Source: Streptomyces sp. CG1 (GTDB lineage Bacteria > Actinomycetota > Actinomycetes > Streptomycetales > Streptomycetaceae). From it: a stretch of DNA of 64,000 bases. Below are positions 24,699 through 33,921 of this stretch, one piece after another (the first letter of the stretch is position 1; each line of letters begins with the position of its first letter). The position numbers and the translations under genes were made by a program. The stretch covers positions 4,836,001 to 4,900,000 of the forward strand of contig NZ_CP163518.1 in the NCBI RefSeq assembly GCF_041080625.1, given 5' to 3'. The notes beneath the pieces were generated by a model. That model ran no database searches. It was given only the letters and a program-made list of their open reading frames with translations, and was not told the origin of the DNA.

Positions 24699-24902
24699 AT
24701 GCGCATCCGAGGCATCATCGCCGCAGCCGTCGCCACGGCAGCCCTTGCGGGACTGGGAATCACGGGTGCCACCACGGCTCAGGCGGCCACTCCTCAGGTC
24801 AGCGGACACCAGTGCACGGCGGGCGGCGGCTTCATCAGCGGTACCCCACAGAACGGCTTCTTCTGTGTCGGCGGGAAGTACGCCGGACAACCCATCGACT
24901 GA
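24699..24902 (+). CDS. Secreted two-cysteine peptide, copy 2
   Basis: The protein is identical to copy 1 and has the same ribosome site and immediate upstream sequence. The upstream segment differs from copy 1 by two small deletions, so the two copies may be expressed differently. Two identical genes in tandem can recombine, so copy number could vary between strains. Confidence 0.78.
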   Translation: MRIRGIIAAAVATAALAGLGITGATTAQAATPQVSGHQCTAGGGFISGTPQNGFFCVGGKYAGQPID

Positions 24903-25054
24903 TCAGCTCCCGAGGCTCAAGCCACGCGCTCCGAGCCCTCTTTACAAGGAACGGGAGGAGGGCCCAACCCACCCTCCCACCCTGCGAGTTGACTTGCCGC
25001 GACCGACTTGCGACAGACAGTCACGAGGCCTTAGCGTGCCCGCATAACGAACAA

Positions 25055-25086
25055 CCCCCGCCAGGTGCTACCAACACCTGCGGGGG
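25055..25086 (+). promoter_or_regulatory. Hairpin in the leader of the winged-helix gene
   Basis: CCCCCGCCAGGTG (25055-25067) pairs with CACCTGCGGGGG (25075-25086) around a 7-base loop, leaving one bulged C. It ends 31 bases before the ATG at 25118 and is followed by GACCTACGAGATCGAAGAG. I recall similar CCCCCGCCAGGTG hairpins before related Streptomyces genes. No T tract follows, so a leader or attenuator role is more likely than termination. Confidence 0.6.
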
Positions 25087-25117
25087 TCTGACCTACGAGA
25101 TCGAAGAGACCGATCCC

Positions 25118-25990
25118 ATGGCTGAAGCCAAGCTTAGTGCTACCCCTCTGGCCGCGCACGCGTCCCCGCACCCGATGGCCAATCCGGGTTACGGCAAACG
25201 CTCCGCGCCAGACCAACACCCCCGCACCAACCGCGACTTCGCGCACCTCCCGCCCCGCGAAGCCGCCATCGCCGCGTACCTCGACCGCCTCCCCGACGGC
25301 GCCGACATCTCCGTGAAGACGCTGGCCAAGACGCTCCCGTACGGCCAGTGCGCGCTCCGTACAGCGCTCAACCGCCTTCAGGCGGCAGGGCACTTGAGGC
25401 GAGGAAGGGAGCGCTTACACACCGATTCGGGTGGCTCGCGTTGGATCACCCGATCGTGGTGGTCCCGTACCGCGCGTGACGACGGCTGGTGGGCGGCGTT
25501 CACGCGTGGTGACGTACCGGAGGACCCACCCGAACGGCCCGGACCCACCCGCTCCCGCGCCCACATCCTGCTCGCGGCCCTGGGGCGTACGGCTCCGGTC
25601 CTGTCCCTCTCCGCCGCCGACTGCGCCGCCCTCGCCCCGCTGGTGGAGGGGTGGTTCGCGCGGGGGGCCACCGACGAGGGCGTACTCCGCGCCCTGACCG
25701 AGGGCCTGCCCACCCCGGTCCATCACCCGGCCGCCCTGGTGCGCCGCCGCCTGACCGACAAACTCCCCCCGGAACCGGTCCGCCGACCGCCCCGCCGGGT
25801 CCTGGAGTGCGCGGAGTGCGGGGTGCCGGGACGGCCGGAAGCACTGGCGGGGGGTGTGTGCGGCGGCTGCCGGGGCGAACGTGCTCCCGCGCACCCCCGT
25901 ACGCCCCTGCCCGCCCCCGCAGTCCACGCCCGCGCAGGCGAGATCCGGGCTGCCATGTCCGTACGACGACGCGAAAGGACACCCGCATGA
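25118..25990 (+). CDS. Winged-helix DNA-binding protein with a C-terminal zinc-ribbon-like motif
   Basis: This 290-residue protein starts at ATG 25118. Residues 45-105 resemble a winged helix (LPPREAAIAAYLDRLPDGAD, then SVKTLAKTLPYGQCALRTAL, NRLQAAGHLRRGRE). A middle basic/tryptophan-rich part follows (SRWITRSWWSRTARDDGWWA). The C-terminus has ECAECGVPGRPEA and GGVCGGCRGE (about residues 235-262), a likely CxxC-CxxC zinc site. Such proteins are common in Streptomyces and have no assigned role. The leader hairpin and close spacing suggest post-transcriptional control. Confidence 0.7.
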   Translation: MAEAKLSATPLAAHASPHPMANPGYGKRSAPDQHPRTNRDFAHLPPREAAIAAYLDRLPDGADISVKTLAKTLPYGQCALRTALNRLQAAGHLRRGRERLHTDSGGSRWITRSWWSRTARDDGWWAAFTRGDVPEDPPERPGPTRSRAHILLAALGRTAPVLSLSAADCAALAPLVEGWFARGATDEGVLRALTEGLPTPVHHPAALVRRRLTDKLPPEPVRRPPRRVLECAECGVPGRPEALAGGVCGGCRGERAPAHPRTPLPAPAVHARAGEIRAAMSVRRRERTPA

Positions 25991-26049
25991 CCGCTCCTAC
26001 GGTCCGACGGCACCACCCCGGGGCACGATGGAGGGGAGGAGGCGACGCT

Positions 26050-26721
26050 ATGACCCCCAGCACCGCTGAACGCCCGCAGATGCCCATCGAGGACTTCGAG
26101 GAACTCGCCAGTGTGGCCCCGGAGGGCGTGCGGCTCGAACTCGTCGACGGGCGCGTCCGCACCAAGGATCCGCTCAGCGTCGAGGACTTCGAGGAACTCG
26201 CACGCCGGGCGCCGGAGACCGTCCGGCTTGAGTACGTCAACGGAAGGCTAGAGGTCAAGGCAATGCCGGACGGCAACCACTGCGAGATCTTCATGTGGCT
26301 GCTCCGTCAGTGCATGCAACAGCGCCCCGAGCTGAACCTCGTGCCCGAACGGGGGGTCAAGACCGAGGCATACCGTAAGGGTCGCGCCATCACGGACGGC
26401 TTTCTCGCGCCCAGAGGCCACTTCAAGGGACATGGCAACTGGTCGCCGGCCGACGGCGCCCTCATGGCCGTGGAGATCACCTCTCACGACCGCGACACCA
26501 ACCAGCGCGACCGCATCGACAAGCCCGTCGGCTATGGAGCAGTCGACATCCCCGTCTACCTCCTCATCGACCGTGACAACAACACCCTCACGGTCTTCAG
26601 TGACCCCAAGGACGGCCGCTACCAGCAGTCTCCGTCCTATCCCTGGGGCGCCACCGTCGAACTCCCACCCCCGGTGAGCATCACCCTGGACACCGAGGAA
26701 CTCAAGGACTACGCCGACTGA
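26050..26721 (+). CDS. Uma2 (DUF820) family nuclease-fold protein
   Basis: The 223-residue product starts at ATG 26050. It has the restriction-endonuclease-like fold of Uma2 proteins: LEYVNGRLEVKAMPDGNHCE (about residues 60-80), FLAPRG, then the conserved ALMAVEITSHDRDTNQRDRI (about 137-156) with VEI as the catalytic-site remnant, followed by PVYLLIDRDNNTLTVFSDP. The family is very abundant in Streptomyces and has no settled function. The first 65 residues contain an internal near-repeat, EDFEELASVAPEGVRLELVD and EDFEELARRAPETVRLEYVN, so the N-terminal motif is duplicated. Ends near a strong shared terminator. Confidence 0.83.
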   Translation: MTPSTAERPQMPIEDFEELASVAPEGVRLELVDGRVRTKDPLSVEDFEELARRAPETVRLEYVNGRLEVKAMPDGNHCEIFMWLLRQCMQQRPELNLVPERGVKTEAYRKGRAITDGFLAPRGHFKGHGNWSPADGALMAVEITSHDRDTNQRDRIDKPVGYGAVDIPVYLLIDRDNNTLTVFSDPKDGRYQQSPSYPWGATVELPPPVSITLDTEELKDYAD

Positions 26722-26734
26722 CCTCACCAAACGC

Positions 26735-26779
26735 CCGAGGGCGGTACCCCCCGCCAGAAGCTGGGGGTACCGCCCTCGG
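26735..26779. terminator. Bidirectional terminator between Uma2 and groEL
   Basis: A perfect 17-bp stem, CCGAGGGCGGTACCCCC (26735-26751) and GGGGGTACCGCCCTCGG (26763-26779), with an 11-base loop lies between two convergent genes. It is long enough to act in both directions. Confidence 0.88.
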
Positions 26780-26811
26780 TCCGTAGGACAGGCGATCAAC
26801 CGTCAGGTCGA

Positions 26812-28623
<1,812 letters not shown>

Positions 28624-28684
28624 CGCCTCGAGCCTGCCGGAGGGCGCGCTCAGCCCCGCGCGAACAGGGGAGCGCCGGGCATGA

Positions 28685-28720
28685 CGAAGGGCCCGCACCC
28701 CGGGAGGTACGGGCCCTTCG
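28685..28720 (-). terminator. Terminator of the cold-shock gene
   Basis: CGAAGGGCCCG (28685-28695) pairs perfectly with CGGGCCCTTCG (28710-28720), with a 14-base loop. It begins about 40 bases after the csp stop codon on the minus strand. Confidence 0.78.
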
Positions 28721-28761
28721 AAGATGAAACAGAAGAACGTCGCTGTCAGCCGACGCGTGCT

Positions 28762-28968
28762 TCAGCTGGTCGCCAGCCGGACCATGTCCGCCTGCGGGCC
28801 CTTCTGGCCCTGCGAGATCTCGAAGTCGACCCGCTGTCCCTCTTCCAGGGTGCGGTAACCGTCCATCTGGATCGCGCTGTAGTGGACGAAAACATCCGCA
28901 CCACCGTCGACCGCGATGAAGCCGTACCCCTTCTCCGCGTTGAACCACTTGACGGTGCCCTGAGCCAT
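28762..28968 (-). CDS. CspA-family cold-shock protein
   Basis: This 68-residue single-stranded nucleic-acid-binding protein is an RNA chaperone of the CspA type. It starts [20 protein letters not shown] with the RNP1 motif KGYGFI, and has RNP2 DVFVHYSAI at about residues 28-36. Length is normal. GGGGAG lies just upstream of ATG 28968. The 440-base region before it is rich in hairpins and A/T-rich repeats and probably includes a long structured 5' leader, as is typical for csp genes. Streptomyces has many paralogues and this one's condition is unknown. Confidence 0.93.
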   Translation of the reverse strand: MAQGTVKWFNAEKGYGFIAVDGGADVFVHYSAIQMDGYRTLEEGQRVDFEISQGQKGPQADMVRLATS

Positions 28969-29410
28969 GCCTAACTCCCCTATTACTGGCCCTTGCACAG
29001 ATCCACACTTCGCGGATCCGGGTCAGACCTCACCCCCCAAATCGGTCGGGGGCGTGCGCCGGAACGCGTCGACCGCGGCTGAATGTATCTGTCCAACTGC
29101 CGTCTGCAACAGGTCAATCGGACGAGAAATCTGGACGGGAACGGTCCGGAATGTAGTGAGAATTCGCCCGACTTCGGGGCAAGTCGGGCCGCATAAACGT
29201 CACAAAAGCCGCATAAAACCCGCATACTTTGGCTACTTCTTGTCGGGCTTGCGGTATGAATCCAGGGCTCGCGACCGGCAGGCCGCGACCAGGTTCCCCA
29301 ACTGTACCGCGCTCAATCACGCAGAATTGCCCCCTCCGCTTCTCTCACGGAGGAGGCAATTCAATGAACAGTGGGTAACTGTGGTTACCCAAGGTAACGA
29401 CCTTGGTCGG
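28969..29410. other. Long intergenic region: csp leader/promoter with hairpins and repeats
   Basis: No protein gene is credible here. It contains a 9-bp hairpin, GCCCGACTT (29166-29174) and AAGTCGGGC (29181-29189); the short repeat GCCGCATAAA at 29188 and 29208, with CCGCATA again at 29220; a 15-bp near-perfect stem, GAATTGCCCCCTCCG (29324-29338) and CGGAGGAGGCAATTC (29348-29362); and GGGTAAC-TGTG-GTTACCC at 29374-29391. The local A/T content is raised. A small RNA is possible but not shown. Confidence 0.55.
29324..29362. terminator. Strong stem-loop, likely terminator after the MoaD-like gene or of an unannotated RNA
   Basis: Arms of 15 bases pair at 14 positions around a 9-base loop. On the minus strand it begins about 50 bases after the stop of the MoaD-like gene, the right place for the thrC-moaD transcript end. 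Confidence 0.65.
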
Positions 29411-29686
29411 TCAGCCGCCGGCGACCGCCGGGATGATGGAGACGCCCGCGCCGTCGGGCGTCGCGGTCTGAAGGCCCTGCTCGAAGCGGACGTCGTCGTC
29501 GTTGACGTAGACGTTCACGAACCGGCGCAGCTTGCCCTGGTCGTCCAGGACACGGGCGGCGATCCCGGTGTGGTTCTTCTCCAGGTCCTCGATGACCTCG
29601 GCGAGGGTCGCGCCCTCGGCGGCGACCTCGGCCTGCCCGCCGGTGTAGGTGCGCAGGATGGTCGGGATGCGGACAGTGACGCTCAT
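29411..29686 (-). CDS. MoaD/ThiS-family ubiquitin-like sulfur carrier
   Basis: This 91-residue beta-grasp protein ends in GG (VSIIPAVAGG), the group that is adenylated and thiocarboxylated to carry sulfur. It begins MSVTVRIPTILRTYTGGQAE and has the RFVNVYVNDDDVRF core. It lies 123 bases downstream of threonine synthase on the same strand. In actinobacteria such thrC-linked carriers resemble CysO, which delivers sulfur to a cysteine synthase, but the partner gene is not in view. A role in molybdopterin or thiamine synthesis cannot be excluded. Confidence 0.83.
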   Translation of the reverse strand: MSVTVRIPTILRTYTGGQAEVAAEGATLAEVIEDLEKNHTGIAARVLDDQGKLRRFVNVYVNDDDVRFEQGLQTATPDGAGVSIIPAVAGG

Positions 29687-29809
29687 GTCTTGACCTCCGG
29701 TCAGCTCATCGCCCTCAGGGGCGCGGGGCTGTATGTGATGTGCGGCTACCGCCGCGTGGGAGCGACCAGCCCCCACCGGCCCGCAGACGAAATCGACAGG
29801 CCGAAGCCT

Positions 29810-31093
29810 CTACTCAAGCCCCGCCTCGCGGAACGACTCCAGGGTGGGGCGGATCGTCGCGGTCAGCCCCGTACCAGCCACCGCGTCCAGCGTCTTCAGC
29901 CCATCACCGGTGTTGAGAACCACCGTGGACTTCGTCGGGTCCAGGACGCCGTCCTTGATCAGCTTGCGCGTCACGCCGACGGTCACCCCACCGGCGGTTT
30001 CCGCGAAGATGCCCTCGGTGCGGGCCAGCAGCTTGATGGCGTCGACGACTTCCTCGTCCGTCACGTCCTCCACGGCGCCGCCGGTGCGGCGCGCGATGTC
30101 CAGGACGTACGGCCCGTCGGCCGGGTTGCCGATGGCGAGGGACTTGGCGATGGTGTTCGGCTTCTGAGGGCGGACCACGTCGTGGCCGGCCTTGAAGGCC
30201 GTCGACACCGGCGAGCAGCCCTCGGCCTGCGCGCCGAAGATCTTGTACGGCCTGTCCTCGACCAGACCCAGCTCGATCAGTTCCTTCAGACCCTTGTCGA
30301 TCTTCGTGAGCTGGGAGCCGGAGGCGATCGGGATCACGATCTGGTCGGGCAGCCGCCAGCCGAGCTGCTCGCAGATCTCGTACGCGAGGGTCTTGGAGCC
30401 CTCCGCGTAGTACGGCCGCAGGTTGACGTTGACGAAGCCCCAGCCCTCGCCGGCCGGGTCGCCGATCAGCTCCGAGCAGAAGCGGTTCACATCGTCGTAG
30501 TTGCCCTCGATGCCGACCAGTTCGCCGCCGTAGACCGCGGCCATGACGACCTTGCCCTGCTCCAGGTCGTGCGGGATGAACACGCAGGAACGGAAGCCGG
30601 CGCGGGCCGCGGCGGCGCCGACGGCACCGGCCAGGTTGCCGGTCGAGGAGCAGGAGAGCGTGGTGAAGCCGAAGGCACGGGCGGCCTCCAGGGCCTGGGC
30701 GACCACGCGGTCCTTGAAGGAGTGCGTCGGGTTGCCGGAGTCGTCCTTCACATACAGGCCGCCGGTGACGCCCAGCTCGTGGGCGAGGTTGTCGGCCTTG
30801 ACGAGCTTGGTCCCGCCCGGGTTCAGGTTGGGCTTGTCGGCCACGTCCGCCGGGACGGGCAGCAGCGGGGCGTAGCGCCAGATGTTCGCCGGGCCGGACT
30901 CGATACGGCGGCGCAGCTCTTCGGTGTCGTAGCCGGAGAAGTCGTAGGCGATCTCCAGCGGGCCGAAACACTCCTCGCAGGCGAAGACCGGGCCGAGCGG
31001 GACGCGGTGCCCGCACTCGCGACAGCTCAGGGCCGCTGCGGGACCGAGGTCGACGGTGGAATCGCTGGTGCTTGCAACTGTCTGCACAGCCAT
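29810..31093 (-). CDS. thrC: Threonine synthase
   Basis: ThrC converts O-phosphohomoserine to threonine with pyridoxal phosphate. The 427-residue product starts MAVQTVASTSDSTVDLGPAA and has an N-terminal zinc-like element (SCRECGHRVPLG and CEECFG). The PLP lysine is in GNPTHSFKDRVV (about residue 120), with the phosphate-binding CSSTGNLAGA loop after it and the C-terminal VVLNTGDGLKTL. An S-box riboswitch precedes it, so synthesis falls when S-adenosylmethionine is high. The MoaD-like gene follows. ATG 31093 is chosen; the frame extends upstream into the riboswitch region. Confidence 0.93.
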   Translation of the reverse strand: MAVQTVASTSDSTVDLGPAAALSCRECGHRVPLGPVFACEECFGPLEIAYDFSGYDTEELRRRIESGPANIWRYAPLLPVPADVADKPNLNPGGTKLVKADNLAHELGVTGGLYVKDDSGNPTHSFKDRVVAQALEAARAFGFTTLSCSSTGNLAGAVGAAAARAGFRSCVFIPHDLEQGKVVMAAVYGGELVGIEGNYDDVNRFCSELIGDPAGEGWGFVNVNLRPYYAEGSKTLAYEICEQLGWRLPDQIVIPIASGSQLTKIDKGLKELIELGLVEDRPYKIFGAQAEGCSPVSTAFKAGHDVVRPQKPNTIAKSLAIGNPADGPYVLDIARRTGGAVEDVTDEEVVDAIKLLARTEGIFAETAGGVTVGVTRKLIKDGVLDPTKSTVVLNTGDGLKTLDAVAGTGLTATIRPTLESFREAGLE

Positions 31094-31130
31094 GGAGGCG
31101 AGGCCCTTTCTCCTCATCTTCCTCATGACG

Positions 31131-31276
31131 CATCTCGCCATGAGACGGATTTGGCACCTTCCCTAGCCGGGAGCCTCGCGGAGCGATCAGACCTGATCAG
31201 GTTGATCTACGAGTGCCGGCTGGAGGGTTGCCGGGGCTTCATCGGGCCGTGTCCCTCTGCCCCTCTGGATGAGCGG
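31131..31276 (-). promoter_or_regulatory. SAM-I (S-box) riboswitch upstream of thrC
   Basis: Reading the minus strand, the core elements are all present in order: CTCATCCAGAGGGGCAGAGG then GACACGGCCCGATGAAG, CCCCGGCAACC, a variable P3 arm, and AAGGTGCCAAATCC. This is the S-box consensus. P1 begins CTCATC near 31273. A matching GATGAG near 31112-31117 overlaps the thrC ribosome-site region (GAGGAGAAAGG), so control may be translational. A short TCTC-ATGGC-GAGA arm follows the core. Confidence 0.9.
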
Positions 31277-31435
31277 TATTCGGTTGTCAACGCGCGTGAC
31301 CCTCCGACATGCGATGGTCATCGGCGTTGTTCAAGACTGTAACCGAAGGCCAGGACAGTTGAGATAGTCGTCCGAACCGCGAGATGGATCACACGGTTCG
31401 CCCCTGTGACCACGAACAGAGAGGAGCCACCGACC

Positions 31436-32380
31436 GTGCTGGAAGAAGTCGAGCACTGGCTGGCCACCCGCTCCTGGTCCGTGACCGATCGTCCTCTCCA
31501 CCGCATCCTGTCCGCCAAGCAGCGCACGGGCAGGACGATCAGCGTCGTCCTGCCCGCGCTCAACGAGGAGGAGACGGTCGGCGACATCGTCGCGGTCGTC
31601 CGCCACGACCTGATGGAGCAGATTCCGCTGGTCGACGAGATCGTCGTCGTCGACTCCGGCTCCACCGACCGCACCTCCGAGGTCGCCGCGGCCGCGGGCG
31701 CGCGGGTCGTTCACCGCGACGAGATCCTTCCGCGCGTTCCCGCCGTCCCCGGAAAGGGTGAAGTGCTCTGGCGCTCCCTGCTGGTGACCGGTGGGGACAT
31801 CGTCTGTTTCGTCGATGCCGACCTCAGGGAGTTCTCCTCCGACTTCGTCTCCGGGATCGTCGGCCCGCTGCTCACCGAGCCGGGCGTCGACCTGGTCAAG
31901 GCCATGTACGACCGTCCGCTCGCCGGGGCGGCGGGGCAGGGCGGCCGGGTCACCGAGCTGATGGCCCGCCCGCTGCTGAACCTGCACTGGCCGCAGCTGG
32001 CCGGTTTCGTGCAGCCGCTGGGCGGCGAGTACGCGGCCCGCCGCAGCCTGCTGGAACAGCTCCCCTTCCCCGTCGGCTACGGCGTGGAGCTGGGCATGCT
32101 GGTGGACGCGCTGCACCTGGTGGGGCTCGACGCGCTCGCGCAGGTGGACGTGGGCGTGCGCAAACACCGCCACCAGGACGGACAGGCGCTGGGCCGGATG
32201 GCCGCGGAGATCTACCGCACGGCCCAGCTCCGGCTGGCCCGCGGCCACCTGGTGCGCCCCGCGCTGACCCAGTTCGAACGCGGCAGGAACGGCTTCGAGC
32301 CGCGCACGTACTCGGTGGACACCGAGGAGCGGCCGCCGATGGCGGAGATCGCCGAGTACGCCGACCGCAAGGTGGCGTGA
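31436..32380 (+). CDS. gpgS: Glucosyl-3-phosphoglycerate synthase-like GT81 glycosyltransferase
   Basis: GpgS joins glucose from a nucleotide sugar to 3-phosphoglycerate, a step to glucosylglycerate and, in mycobacteria, methylglucose polysaccharides. With GTG 31436 (GAGGAG nine bases upstream) it has 314 residues. The GT-A fold shows VVLPALNEEETVGDIVAVV (about residues 38-56), VDSGSTDRT, the metal-binding DADLREF (about 125), and the late GVELGMLVDA and VRKHRHQ. GTG 31406 is an alternative start. The adjacent trehalose genes suggest a shared osmoprotection theme. Confidence 0.82.
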   Translation: MLEEVEHWLATRSWSVTDRPLHRILSAKQRTGRTISVVLPALNEEETVGDIVAVVRHDLMEQIPLVDEIVVVDSGSTDRTSEVAAAAGARVVHRDEILPRVPAVPGKGEVLWRSLLVTGGDIVCFVDADLREFSSDFVSGIVGPLLTEPGVDLVKAMYDRPLAGAAGQGGRVTELMARPLLNLHWPQLAGFVQPLGGEYAARRSLLEQLPFPVGYGVELGMLVDALHLVGLDALAQVDVGVRKHRHQDGQALGRMAAEIYRTAQLRLARGHLVRPALTQFERGRNGFEPRTYSVDTEERPPMAEIAEYADRKVA

Positions 32381-32478
32381 ACCGGTCGTGGCGGCCGACG
32401 CGAACCGGTCGTATACGTCCGCGCGCCGGACCCCAACCGTACGTTTGAGCGTTTCCGGGCCGGGCTAGGTTGAGGACC

Positions 32479-33921
32479 ATGGCTTCCACGCAGGGTGCTG
32501 CCGAGAAGGCTCGGGTGCTGGTCGCGTCCAATCGCGGCCCGGTTTCGTACGCGAGGGAGGAGGACGGCTCGCTGCGCGCCAGGCGGGGCGGCGGCGGGCT
32601 GGTCTCGGGGCTGTCGGCCATCGGGTCGGACGCGGACTCGGTGTGGGTGTGCGCGGCGCTCGGCGACGGCGACCGGGAGGCCGTACGGCGGGCGGCCGGC
32701 GGGCTGCTGCCGGCCGAGGACACCGGCGGGCAGCGGGTGCGGATGCTCGACATCGACGCCGAGGTGCACTCCGACGCCTACAACGGCATCGCCAACTCGG
32801 TGCTCTGGTTCGTCCACCACATGCTGTACCAGACCCCGCTGGAGCCGGTCTTCGACACGGAGTTCCGGCGGCAGTGGGCGTCGTACGAGGCCTACAACCG
32901 GGCGTTCGCCGAGGCGCTGGCCGAGGAGGCGGCCGACGGGGCGGCGGTGCTGGTGCAGGACTACCACCTGTGCCTGGTGCCCGGCATGCTCCGTGAGCTG
33001 CGCCCGGACCTGCTCATCGGCCACTTCTCGCACACCCCGTGGGCGCCGCCGGACTACTTCCGGCTGCTGCCCGACGACATCGCGGCCGCGCTGCTGAACG
33101 GCATCCTGGGCGCGGACCGGGCGGCCTTCCTGACCGCGCGCTGGGCGGACGCGTTCGCCTCCTGCTGTGCCGCGGTACTGGGTCCCGACAGCCTCACGGG
33201 TACGGCAATCGGGGTGCACGGGCTCGGCGCGGACGCGGACTTCCTTCGCAAGCGGTCCCATGAGCCGGACGTCGCGGAGTGGATGACGGCTCTGCGGGCG
33301 GAGATCGGCGAGGGCCGCAAGGCCGTGGTCCGCGTCGACCGCACCGAGCTGTCCAAGAACATCGTGCGCGGCCTGCTGGCCTACCGGCGGCTGCTGGACT
33401 CGCACCCCGAGTGGCGGGAGCGGGTGGTGCATGTCGCGTTCGCGTATCCGTCGCGGCAGGACCTCGCCGTGTACCGCGACTACACGGCCGCGGTGCAGCG
33501 GGTGGCCGAGGAGATCAACTCGGCCTACGGCACGCCCGGTTGGACCCCGGTCGTGCTGCACGTCAAGGACGACTTCGCGCGCTCGCTGGCCGCCTACCGG
33601 CTCGCCGACGTGGCTCTGGTCAACCCCATCCGGGACGGCATGAACCTGGTCGCCAAGGAGGTGCCGGTCGTCTCCGACCGGGGCTGCGCGCTGGTGCTGT
33701 CGCGGGAGGCGGGGGCGTACGAGGAACTGGGCGCCGACGCGCTCGTGGTGAACCCGTACGACATCGAGGGGACGGCACAGGCGTTGCACGCGGCGCTGGG
33801 CATGCCCGCGGGTGAGCGGGCGGAGCGGTCGAAGCGACTGGCCGCCGCGGCCACCACGCTGCCGCCCGCCCGGTGGTTCCTCGATCAGCTGCGGGCGCTG
33901 GAGGAGCTTCAGTCCAGCTGA
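32479..33921 (+). CDS. otsA: Trehalose-6-phosphate synthase (GT20), divergent form
   Basis: OtsA makes trehalose-6-phosphate from a glucose nucleotide and glucose-6-phosphate. The 480-residue product has the N-terminal LVASNRGPVSY, GGGGLVSGL, VQDYHLCLVPGMLR, HFSHTPWAPPDYF, and C-terminal NPIRDGMNLVAKEVPV. The usual VDRLDYTKGI is replaced by VDRTELSKNI, so it is diverged from enterobacterial OtsA, and some substrate difference is possible. The start is ATG 32479. It is convergent with otsB and overlaps it by 13 bases, so the two genes of the pathway are on opposite strands rather than in an operon. Confidence 0.83.
   Translation: MASTQGAAEKARVLVASNRGPVSYAREEDGSLRARRGGGGLVSGLSAIGSDADSVWVCAALGDGDREAVRRAAGGLLPAEDTGGQRVRMLDIDAEVHSDAYNGIANSVLWFVHHMLYQTPLEPVFDTEFRRQWASYEAYNRAFAEALAEEAADGAAVLVQDYHLCLVPGMLRELRPDLLIGHFSHTPWAPPDYFRLLPDDIAAALLNGILGADRAAFLTARWADAFASCCAAVLGPDSLTGTAIGVHGLGADADFLRKRSHEPDVAEWMTALRAEIGEGRKAVVRVDRTELSKNIVRGLLAYRRLLDSHPEWRERVVHVAFAYPSRQDLAVYRDYTAAVQRVAEEINSAYGTPGWTPVVLHVKDDFARSLAAYRLADVALVNPIRDGMNLVAKEVPVVSDRGCALVLSREAGAYEELGADALVVNPYDIEGTAQALHAALGMPAGERAERSKRLAAAATTLPPARWFLDQLRALEELQSS

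Larger units (their letters stand above)
24166..24926 (+). repeat. Direct tandem duplication (389 bp and 372 bp units)
   Basis: Unit one is 24166-24554 and unit two 24555-24926. Each carries the last 14 codons of DUF397 plus a complete secreted-peptide gene. The units are nearly identical. Unit two lacks AGGACGAGAGGGGG (14 bases) after the DUF397 stop and three bases near the later TAATAGCTC. The coding sequences of the two peptides are identical, which points to a recent event or to gene conversion. Confidence 0.93.

Noticed and set aside
24327..24902. Lanthipeptide or other RiPP cluster
   Set aside because: The precursors have an ordinary Sec signal, and no modification, protease or dedicated transport genes are adjacent.
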